From Bin87 sp963668585 (GTDB lineage Bacteria > Chloroflexota > Dehalococcoidia > Lucifugimonadales > UBA3495), in NCBI GenBank assembly GCA_963668585.1, contig OY764869.1, positions 2,728,001 to 2,792,000 on the forward strand: a stretch of 64,000 nt of DNA. The letters are read 5' to 3'. Shown here in pieces: positions 57,506 to 64,000 of this stretch. The notes beneath the pieces were generated by a model. The model saw nothing but the letters and a program-made list of their open reading frames with translations. It did not search any database and had not been told where the DNA came from. The position numbers were made by a program, and so were the translations under genes. Every line of letters begins with the position of its first letter. Positions within the stretch are counted from its first letter, which is position 1.

Positions 57506-58099
57506 ATGATGAAAACGGCGGAGATGCTGGAAATTTTCGCGAAGCAGCGGGGCGACGCCATCGTGATACCGGGGCGTGGGGGACGTTTCTGGGTGGACAT
57601 CAGTGACCAACCGGACCGGGACCTGCCCCTTGGCGATCCGGCCATGGGCGGCCACGCGTCCTTCGCGTTGGGGCTGGCGCTGGCGATCCCGGAACAACGG
57701 GTGGTGTTGTTCGACTCGGAAGGCGATGTGCTCATGGGGATGGGGGCGTTGCCGACCATCGCGGAAAAGGCGCCGGAGAATCTGTACCACTTCATGCTGG
57801 ACAACGGCGTGTACGCCACCACCGGCGGGCAGCCGGTGCCGAACGCAGAGCAGATGGAATATGACGTGGTGGCGCAGGGTTGCGGGTATCCGGCGACCTA
57901 CTCGATAGACAATCTGGAGGACTTCGCCAGCCAGATTGAAGAGATCCTGGGCCAGCCGGGGCCGGTGTTCGTGGCGTTGAAGATCGATCCGGAGATCATC
58001 AACGAGCCCATCAACGCCCGACCGCAATGGCAGCGCAAGTCGCGCAACCAGGCCGTGGCGGATATGCAGGCGGAACTTGGGATTGAACGGCCTGCCTAG
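57506..58099 (+). CDS. TPP-dependent 2-oxoacid decarboxylase, beta (ComE-like) subunit, second locus
   Basis: A 197-residue TPP-binding subunit, homologous to the 5825 product throughout. The GDG of the Mg-TPP motif is SEG (in VVLFDSEGDVLMGMGAL), so the metal Asp has become Glu, while the downstream Asn is kept in FMLDNGVYATTGGQP. A carboxylate is retained, so activity is possible. C-terminal FVALKIDPEIINEPIN matches the family. AGGAAG lies 8 bp before the ATG at 57506. Confidence 0.84.
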   Translation: MMKTAEMLEIFAKQRGDAIVIPGRGGRFWVDISDQPDRDLPLGDPAMGGHASFALGLALAIPEQRVVLFDSEGDVLMGMGALPTIAEKAPENLYHFMLDNGVYATTGGQPVPNAEQMEYDVVAQGCGYPATYSIDNLEDFASQIEEILGQPGPVFVALKIDPEIINEPINARPQWQRKSRNQAVADMQAELGIERPA

Positions 58100-58245
58100 C
58101 CAGGGTTGTAGTAAATCGCGAAAATCGTCCGCGCTTGCCGCAGTCGCGCAAACCGTGATTATGCTACGGTGATAATCGATATGTGCGAATACCGTTGACT
58201 GACCCCAAATGCAGTCGGCTCCAGTCGCCCGGCGGGAGCGCCGTA

Positions 58246-59229
58246 ATGACCATCAATACCAGCAATACCACCACGACCAATACCAGCCATAACCTGGTGG
58301 GCAACGCCCTGCAGCTGCTAGCCGTCGGGTTGGGTCCATACGTGGTTGACAGGCTGCGCGAAGCTTCCGGGAGAGGCCGCTACGTCCCAGACGACATTGA
58401 CACGATTGGGGACGTGGAGACCGACGTAGCGGTCATGCTCAGGGTGATGGCCAGCGGATGGCACGAGGTGTTTCGGGAAGTCCTCGGCCCCATGGAACGC
58501 AGCCTGGTATCGGAAACCCGAGAAATCCGCAACCGTTGGGCTCACATGGACGCTTTTGACGACGACGACCTGGACCGGGCACTGGATTCCATCGGTCGGC
58601 TGCTGGATGGAATCGGAGCCGGGGACGAGGCGGAGCGCGTGCATCGGGCCAAGCACCGGCTGCGGACAAGACGCTACGCGCCGGAGAAATCGGGCGCGAA
58701 GGCTGCCGCGCAGGCAGACGATTCCGTTGAATACCGCCCGGACCCGGGCAGTTCTCGGTCCGCGCCACACGATTACGACACCCTCGAAGTGGCGAGTTCC
58801 CATCCCGATCCCGCGAGCAGGTCGGCGGACCCGTTGGAGATGCCACGCACCCCCGGAGTGGATTATGGGGATCGCAGCATGGCCATCATTGAGCAGGGCA
58901 TCGCAAATCGTCAGAAAGGGGATTTCGGCCGAGCGATCGCCGATTTTGGGGAGGCCATTGGCGTCAATCGGGAGAACGCGGATGCGTGGTATCACCGCGG
59001 GTTGACCTGGGGACACATGGGAGAATTCCGGCGGGCGATCAACGACTTCAACCGAGTGATCGCGTTGGACATCGGGTACGCTGACGCTTACAACGGCCGC
59101 GGATACGCACGGTATTGCCTTGAGGACTATACCTCGGCGGTGTCGGATTTTGAGCACGCGCTCCTGCTCGACCCGGATGACCAGTTGACCCGGATCAACC
59201 TCGAGAAGGCGAGAGTCCATATCACCTGA
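58246..59229 (+). CDS. Swt1-type HEPN domain protein with TPR repeats
   Basis: A 327-residue fusion. After a Thr/Asn-rich start (TINTSNTTTTNTSHN), residues about 17-120 form a helical domain that ends in the HEPN catalytic motif RNRWAH (in SETREIRNRWAHMDAF), as in Swt1-family HEPN domains, predicted metal-independent RNases. A disordered Ser/Pro/Asp-rich linker (about 150-215) leads to three TPR units (AIIEQGIANRQKGDFGRAIA, AWYHRGLTWGHMGEFRRAIN, AYNGRGYARYCLEDYTSAVS). The TPRs probably recruit a partner. No antitoxin gene is adjacent. GGGAG precedes ATG 58246. Confidence 0.75.
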   Translation: MTINTSNTTTTNTSHNLVGNALQLLAVGLGPYVVDRLREASGRGRYVPDDIDTIGDVETDVAVMLRVMASGWHEVFREVLGPMERSLVSETREIRNRWAHMDAFDDDDLDRALDSIGRLLDGIGAGDEAERVHRAKHRLRTRRYAPEKSGAKAAAQADDSVEYRPDPGSSRSAPHDYDTLEVASSHPDPASRSADPLEMPRTPGVDYGDRSMAIIEQGIANRQKGDFGRAIADFGEAIGVNRENADAWYHRGLTWGHMGEFRRAINDFNRVIALDIGYADAYNGRGYARYCLEDYTSAVSDFEHALLLDPDDQLTRINLEKARVHIT

Positions 59230-59413
59230 CCGGGCGCGGGTTGCAACCGACTGGCGTTGAAGCCGGGCGTTTCAAGGCCGGCGTGAATGTCCCGCTGATA
59301 TGGTGCGTCCCTCGACAAGTTATTGAGGAGCGAGACGGCGGGTCCTCAACGATTCAGAAAAGGCTGTGGCGTTGGAGACTGACGGTAACGTAATGGCAGC
59401 GCGTGCGGGATAA

Positions 59414-60226
59414 TCAGGCGGTTTCTCCGAGAAACTCGCGCATTCGATCGACACACCACTCCGGATAGATCACGTTCACGCCGTGTCCCAGGCCGGGCCA
59501 GGCGACCAGGCGGCTGTTGGGGATTTCGGCGGCCATGAATTCCTGCTGTTCCATGCTGGTGGTGAGGGACTCGTCGCCGGTGAGCAGAAGGGTGGGAACG
59601 GCGATGTCCTTTAGGTGTGGGCCGAAATCGAGGCTGTCGAGGTAGCTGTGCAGGGCCTGGCCGATGTCGCCGGGCGTCTTGTCCATCTCTTCGATGTACC
59701 AGTCCTTGAGGCCCTCGGGGGCGTGGCGCATGTCGAGGCGGAAATTGATGGTGGCGGCCGACCAGGCTCCGATGCCTCCCTGTTCCATGGTGGCGAGCCA
59801 ACTGCCGCCGGGCGTAGCGTTTTCGCGGCGGGTCAGCCTGCACGGCGAATTGCAGAGGACCAGGGCGCGGCAACGGTCGGGATAATCGTGCGCGAACTGC
59901 ATGCCCATGATCCCGCCGAAGGACTCGCCGACATAGACCACCCGCTCAGCGCCAGCATCGTCGAGGATGGCCAGGAGATCGGCCATCAGGGTGTCCAGCG
60001 TGGGCTGGTACCGGTCGGGGTCGATTACCGAGTGTCCCATGCCGCGCATATCGGGGCGGATGACGCGGTATTCCCGGGCCAGCAGGGGCGGCCAGTTGTA
60101 CCAGAAGTTGCCGTTGCGGGAGAAACCGTGCTGCAGCACGATGGCGTCGGGAGACGTGCGCCAGGGGTCGGTGAAGTCGTCCAGGTAGTAGTGGAGTTGG
60201 GCATCTCCGCGCTGGATGGTGGGCAT
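59414..60226 (-). CDS. Alpha/beta hydrolase
   Basis: A 270-residue alpha/beta-hydrolase. Oxyanion strand IVLQHGFSRNGNFW, nucleophile elbow VGESFGGIMG (Ser near 108), acid in LLTGDESLTT and the catalytic His in WPGLGHGVNV. Relatives include 3-oxoadipate enol-lactonase and non-heme peroxidases; the substrate here is unknown. No signal peptide. ATG at 60226 with GGGAGG upstream. Divergent from the histidine-decarboxylase-like operon, with a 105-bp shared control region. Confidence 0.88.
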   Translation of the reverse strand: MPTIQRGDAQLHYYLDDFTDPWRTSPDAIVLQHGFSRNGNFWYNWPPLLAREYRVIRPDMRGMGHSVIDPDRYQPTLDTLMADLLAILDDAGAERVVYVGESFGGIMGMQFAHDYPDRCRALVLCNSPCRLTRRENATPGGSWLATMEQGGIGAWSAATINFRLDMRHAPEGLKDWYIEEMDKTPGDIGQALHSYLDSLDFGPHLKDIAVPTLLLTGDESLTTSMEQQEFMAAEIPNSRLVAWPGLGHGVNVIYPEWCVDRMREFLGETA

Positions 60227-60331
60227 CTTCGGCCTCCCTGATTGCAGATTGCGCTGGTATAGCATACCCTTGACCGAGCGGCAAATGCGCGATCCGGCGG
60301 TGCGCCGCGTCCCATCAGAGGAACTGACATT

Positions 60332-61462
60332 ATGACGCCAGCGCTGGGACCGGAAGCATTGTCCCAATCCCAGATCCAGGCACGTCTGGACGGGCTGATG
60401 CAAGAGTTGCAATCAGCCTCCCGCTTGCAGATCGGGTATCCCACCAACCAGACCTATGAGTACAGTGATCTGTCGGATTTTCTGAATTACTCAATCAACA
60501 ACGTGGGCGACCCTTTCCACGAAAGCAACTACCGGAGCAACAGTCACGCGTTCGAGCGTGAGGTCGTAGGCCGATTTGCCGGTTTGATGCGCATAGACCC
60601 GGAAGATGCGTGGGGATATGTCACTTCGGGCGGGACGGAAGGGAACATGTACGGGCTGTACCTGGCCCGGGAGTTGTTCCCCAACGCGATTTTCTACTTT
60701 TCGGAAGAGACGCATTACAGCGTTCTCAAAAACGTCCGGGTACTCAACGCCCGGCACATCATGATCCGGCGCCAGGACAACGGTGAGATCGACTACGATG
60801 ATCTGTACGAAATGATACGGGTCAATCGCGATGTTCCGGTCGTGATAATGGCGAACGTGGGCACCACCATGCGTGGAGCGGTGGACGACATCCCGCGGGT
60901 GATGGCGATGCTGAGTGACCTGGCTATCACCAACTCGTACATTCACACTGACGCCGCGCTGAGCGGGATGATTCTACCGTTCGTGGACGATCCGCAACCA
61001 TTCGGATTTGACGTTGGCATCGACAGCGTATCGGTGAGCGGCCACAAGATGATCGGCGCGCCCCTGCCCTGCGGGGTGGTGCTGACCAAACGGCCCTACG
61101 TGGAACGCGTGGGCCGGGCGATAGAGTACGTTGGAGTGCAGGACACTACGCTGTCCGGTTCCCGCAACGCGTTCACGCCGTTGATGTTGTGGCAGGCGTT
61201 TGCCCGCTATGGAGATGAGGGATTCCGCAAGTTGGTGGCCGGGTCGTTGGACATCGCCGCATACGCGGTGGCGCAATTCAACGAGCATGGTATCCCGGCG
61301 TGGCGCCACAGGAACTCCATCACCGTGGTGTTCCCGCGCCCGGCGCCCGAAGTGTTTGCCAAGTGGCAGATGGCGCCGGAGGGGGACATCACGCACATCA
61401 TCACCATGCCGCACGTGACTCGCGAGATGGTGGACGAACTGGTAGCCGATTGCGCGAGATGA
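60332..61462 (+). CDS. PLP-dependent histidine decarboxylase-like enzyme
   Basis: A 376-residue group II decarboxylase of the histidine decarboxylase branch: GYPTNQTYEYSDLSDFL, VTSGGTEGNMYGLYLAR (PLP phosphate site), the PLP-stacking His in EETHYSVLKN, Asp in IHTDAALSGMI and the Schiff-base lysine in SVSGHKMIGAPLPCG (near 232). It would convert histidine to histamine, or decarboxylate a related amino acid. First gene of a four-gene operon: ACT protein after 13 bp, HpaB-like enzyme, MOSC protein. Confidence 0.88.
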   Translation: MTPALGPEALSQSQIQARLDGLMQELQSASRLQIGYPTNQTYEYSDLSDFLNYSINNVGDPFHESNYRSNSHAFEREVVGRFAGLMRIDPEDAWGYVTSGGTEGNMYGLYLARELFPNAIFYFSEETHYSVLKNVRVLNARHIMIRRQDNGEIDYDDLYEMIRVNRDVPVVIMANVGTTMRGAVDDIPRVMAMLSDLAITNSYIHTDAALSGMILPFVDDPQPFGFDVGIDSVSVSGHKMIGAPLPCGVVLTKRPYVERVGRAIEYVGVQDTTLSGSRNAFTPLMLWQAFARYGDEGFRKLVAGSLDIAAYAVAQFNEHGIPAWRHRNSITVVFPRPAPEVFAKWQMAPEGDITHIITMPHVTREMVDELVADCAR

Positions 61463-61475
61463 GGAGTTCTTTGCA

Positions 61476-61886
61476 ATGAACCAACCGGACGGCTTGAACC
61501 GGATCGTGGTCATGGCTGACGACGAAGTGGGGGTGATAGCAGACATCACTGGGGCGTTGGCGGCAGCACGGATCAATGTGGAGAGCATCAACACCGAACC
61601 GTCGGGTGAACGGGGCGCGGTCATTCTGACCGTGGACGACTACGACCGGGCGTTGTACGTGCTGAATCAGGCGGGGTTCAAGGCGGTTGGAGATGACGCG
61701 CTGGTGGTTCGCCTGCCTGACGAGCCGGGCTCCCTTGCGGGCGTTGCAGATCGGTTGAAACAGGCGGGCGTCAACATTCAGAGCATGCACATTCTGAATC
61801 GCCAGGACGGGCAGGCGATGATAGCGCTGAAAACCGACGACCGGATGCTGGCGATTGACGCCATCGGCAGCGATCGCATCGTCTGA
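61476..61886 (+). CDS. Tandem ACT-domain protein
   Basis: A 136-residue protein with two ACT modules: NRIVVMADDEVGVIADITGALAAARINVESI (about 8-38) and VVRLPDEPGSLAGVADRLKQAGVNIQSMHI (about 79-108). Stand-alone tandem ACT proteins bind amino acids and regulate neighbouring enzymes. Its position 13 bp after the decarboxylase gene suggests it senses the amino acid substrate or end product. Ends with a short linker before the HpaB-like gene (42 bp). Confidence 0.88.
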   Translation: MNQPDGLNRIVVMADDEVGVIADITGALAAARINVESINTEPSGERGAVILTVDDYDRALYVLNQAGFKAVGDDALVVRLPDEPGSLAGVADRLKQAGVNIQSMHILNRQDGQAMIALKTDDRMLAIDAIGSDRIV

Positions 61887-61928
61887 ATCCGTGGCCGCGC
61901 ACCAACGCAACGGACAGGAGGCCGTCTC

Positions 61929-63383
61929 ATGCCAGCACGAACGGGAGCACAGTACATCGCCGGACTGCGCGAGCGCGCCGCCGAGATTTATATCGGCGGT
62001 GAACGGGTCGAAGACGTAACGCTGCACCCCGCGTTTGCCGGCGGGTTGCAGACGGTGGCCGGGCTGTTGGACATGCAGAACGACCCGGATTTACGCGATG
62101 AAATGACGTACACATCGCCGAGTACCGGGGACCCGGTGGGGCTATCGTTCATCATGCCCCGCAACGGCGAGGATCTGGCCAACCGGCGCAGGATGATGCG
62201 CAACTGGGCAAAGTTTTCGTGCGGGATGATGGGAAGGACACCCGACTTTTTGAACGTGGCCGTTATGTCAATGGCGGCGGCGGCGGATTATTCCGGCATG
62301 AACCGGCCGGAGTTCAAGCAGAACATCCTGAACTACTACGAGTTCATCCGCGAAAACGACATCGTGATGACGCACACGCTGGTGAACCTGCAGCGCAGCA
62401 GATCCGTGGGCGCGACGCCGTTTGACGACCGCACGGAGGTGGCGTTGTCGGTGGTCAAGGAGACGGACGCTGGGATCGTGGTGCGCGGCGCCCGGGTGCT
62501 GGCGACGCTGGGTCCGCTGTCGGACGAAATCGCGGTGTATCCGGCGCGGACGCGACGGGTGCCCAGCGGCGAAGAGGGCAAGTACGCCTTTGGGTTTGCG
62601 ATTCCCTGCAACACCGAGGGGCTCAAGTTCCAGTGCCGAGACAGCGTTGATCTCGGACGGTCTCACTTCGACCATCCGGCCGGCAGCCGATTCGAGGAAA
62701 TGGACGCCATCGTGTTCTTCGACGATGTGCTGGTTCCGTGGGAGCGCGTTTTCCTGTACGACGACGTCACCCTGTGCAACCAGTGGGGGGAGCGCACCAA
62801 CCGCAACGCCCACACCGGGCACCAGGTGGTGACGAAAAATGTGGTGAAGTGCGAGTTCATGCTTGGTCTGGCGACGCTGATGGTGGACACCCTGGGGTCG
62901 GGGGACTTGCCGGCGACGCAGCATCTCATCGCCGAGATCATCGAGAACCTGGAGATCACCAAAGCGTTGCTGGCGGCATCGGAGGCGCAGGCCTCGGTTG
63001 ACGAGTGGGGGATATTCTGCCCCGACTATCGACCGCTGCTGGTGGCCCGGAAGAAGATGATCGAGATGTACCCTCGGATGGCGGAGATACTGCATTACCT
63101 GGGATCAAGCAGCCTGATGGCGTTGCCGGCCGAGGCGGATCTGAACGGGCCGCTGGCCGAGGACATACGCCGCTATATGGACACCGACACCGCGACGGCA
63201 GAGGAACGGATCAGGCTGTTCCGGTTGGCGTGGGACGTGTCGTGCAGCGCGTTCGGCAGTCGGCAGACGCTGTACGAGCGTTATTTTGGCGGAGACGCCG
63301 CCAGGAACGCGGCGTTGCTCTACCAGATTTATGACCGGGGAGCGCAGCGCGACCTGGTTGAACATTTCCTGTCTCTGGAGTGA
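61929..63383 (+). CDS. 4-hydroxyphenylacetate 3-monooxygenase-family (HpaB-like) flavin oxygenase
   Basis: A 484-residue FADH2-dependent monooxygenase large component. RTGAQYIAGLRERAAEIYIGG starts the N-domain; the acyl-CoA-dehydrogenase-like middle has FAIPCNTEGLKFQCRDS and DDVLVPWERVFLYDDV; the helical C-domain ends YERYFGGDAARNAALLYQ. It hydroxylates a phenolic or similar substrate using reduced flavin from a separate reductase, which is not in the window. GACAGGAGG precedes the ATG. Third gene of the decarboxylase operon, so an aromatic amine or imidazole derived from the first step is a possible substrate. Confidence 0.9.
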   Translation: MPARTGAQYIAGLRERAAEIYIGGERVEDVTLHPAFAGGLQTVAGLLDMQNDPDLRDEMTYTSPSTGDPVGLSFIMPRNGEDLANRRRMMRNWAKFSCGMMGRTPDFLNVAVMSMAAAADYSGMNRPEFKQNILNYYEFIRENDIVMTHTLVNLQRSRSVGATPFDDRTEVALSVVKETDAGIVVRGARVLATLGPLSDEIAVYPARTRRVPSGEEGKYAFGFAIPCNTEGLKFQCRDSVDLGRSHFDHPAGSRFEEMDAIVFFDDVLVPWERVFLYDDVTLCNQWGERTNRNAHTGHQVVTKNVVKCEFMLGLATLMVDTLGSGDLPATQHLIAEIIENLEITKALLAASEAQASVDEWGIFCPDYRPLLVARKKMIEMYPRMAEILHYLGSSSLMALPAEADLNGPLAEDIRRYMDTDTATAEERIRLFRLAWDVSCSAFGSRQTLYERYFGGDAARNAALLYQIYDRGAQRDLVEHFLSLE

Positions 63384-63388
63384 ACGCA

Positions 63389-64000
63389 ATGATCACCGTT
63401 TCCGAGATAAACATCGCGCCGGTCAAGTCGATGGCGCTGGTGCCTCTGACCTCGACCAACCTGGATTTGGGGGGTATTCGGGACGACCGGCGGTTTTATC
63501 TGGTGAATCAACACGGGAGGCTGCTGACCAGACGACAGGTCGGCAAGTTGGCGCAGTTGGCGGCATCCTGGGACGCGGACGCGGACGTTTTGCGGATCAT
63601 GTTTCCTGACGGGACAAAACTGGAGGGTTCGCCGGAACTGGACCGACCGGTGTGGACGATTGTTTGGGGTCGCCGGGTGCGAGGTCGGGCGTTGCAGGGT
63701 GACTGGATGCAGGCCATCAGCGAATTCTGCGGCCAACCGGCGACGTTGATGATGTCGGACCTGCCATGCCAGGTATTCGACGAATTTCCCGTATCGGTGC
63801 TGTCGCGGAGTTCGGTGGAGCGGCTTTCCGGGGAAATGGGGATGTCGGACGACGAGTGCCTTGCCACCGATCGGTTCCGGCCCACGCTGCTGCTGGATGG
63901 CTGCGAGGCTCACCAGGAGGACGGGTGGATGAACCGGACGATGGCGGTGGGCGACGCGGTGGTGCGCATTCTGGCGCCCGACCCGCGCTGTGCCATCGTG
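63389..64000 (+). CDS. MOSC domain protein, truncated by the window end
   Basis: 204 codons are visible and the frame is open to the last base. The N-terminal MOSC beta-barrel (SEINIAPVKSMALVPL, then LGGIRDDRRFYLVNQHG) leads into the MOSC core (ATDRFRPTLLLDGC) and reaches the DPRCAIV segment with the conserved sulfur-carrying Cys near residue 201. MOSC proteins handle sulfurated molybdenum cofactor or use it to reduce N-hydroxylated compounds (MARC/YcbX). ATG at 63389, 5 bp after the HpaB-like stop, so it is cotranscribed. Confidence 0.88.
   Translation, partial: MITVSEINIAPVKSMALVPLTSTNLDLGGIRDDRRFYLVNQHGRLLTRRQVGKLAQLAASWDADADVLRIMFPDGTKLEGSPELDRPVWTIVWGRRVRGRALQGDWMQAISEFCGQPATLMMSDLPCQVFDEFPVSVLSRSSVERLSGEMGMSDDECLATDRFRPTLLLDGCEAHQEDGWMNRTMAVGDAVVRILAPDPRCAIV

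Overview
The window is 64 kb of GC-rich bacterial chromosome, gene-dense, with about 67 protein genes on both strands, no rRNA or tRNA that I could see, one intact-looking insertion sequence and an unusual load of dispersed intergenic repeats. The gene set points to a free-living or host-associated member of the Chloroflexota (SAR202/Dehalococcoidia-like): sulfopyruvate-decarboxylase-like ComDE pairs, an F420-dependent NADP reductase, a luciferase-like monooxygenase, a lone xanthine-dehydrogenase-type molybdenum subunit, an HpaB-type monooxygenase, several VOC, LmbE and FAH-type proteins, and GatCA together with AsnRS. This assignment is inference from gene content, not from a phylogeny.

Layout. 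1-4.7 kb (+): the tail of a metal ABC ATPase, an SDR, gatC, gatA and asnS. 5.2-7.3 kb (+): a ComD/ComE-like TPP decarboxylase followed by a small membrane protein and a ComE-like paralogue that has lost the TPP motif. 7.3-17.4 kb (mostly -): a DtxR-type regulator, then VWA, MFS, FAD oxidoreductase, acidic protein and MoxR genes (a CoxD/CoxE-like module with inserted genes), RdgB, a DUF6941-like protein and a second MFS carrier. 18-25.6 kb: aquaporin behind a terminator-containing leader, DUF429, an isocitrate-lyase-superfamily enzyme, two VOC proteins, an LmbE deacetylase, NpdG, a thioredoxin-fold protein and several unknowns. 25.7-32.5 kb: the XdhA/CoxL-like subunit, two tandem paralogous exported proteins and a two-component system. 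32.6-37.3 kb: an IS5-type element inserted exactly at the stop codon of a luciferase-like monooxygenase gene, a ferric-reductase-like membrane protein, a zinc alcohol dehydrogenase and rpiB.

37.4-45.5 kb (-) is a nine-gene run with no repeat inside it: lysS, a Uma2-like nuclease, serS, a polysaccharide deacetylase, a nitrile hydratase/thiocyanate hydrolase-like beta subunit split into two genes, two alanine-racemase-fold PLP proteins with altered active sites, and the Co-type alpha subunit. This is the most unusual metabolic cluster in the window. 45.7-55.8 kb: a Yip1-like membrane protein, 5-formyl-THF cyclo-ligase, ChrA and TauE exporters, an Ldh2/ComC-family dehydrogenase, a quinone reductase, an FAH-family enzyme, and a cytosolic periplasmic-binding-fold protein next to a FIST sensor. 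55.8-64 kb: a repeat-rich 1.1 kb gap, a second ComD/ComE pair, a HEPN-TPR protein, an alpha/beta hydrolase, and an operon of histidine-decarboxylase-like enzyme, tandem-ACT protein, HpaB-like monooxygenase and MOSC protein.

Two dispersed DNA families run through the intergenic gaps. One is a 115-170 bp MITE-like element (11 copies) with an 18-bp terminal inverted repeat and two internal hairpins whose stems co-vary between copies; ten of eleven copies face the same way whatever the neighbouring gene orientation. The other is a 24-30 bp GC-rich perfect hairpin (10 copies), placed mostly between convergent genes, probably acting as a bidirectional terminator.
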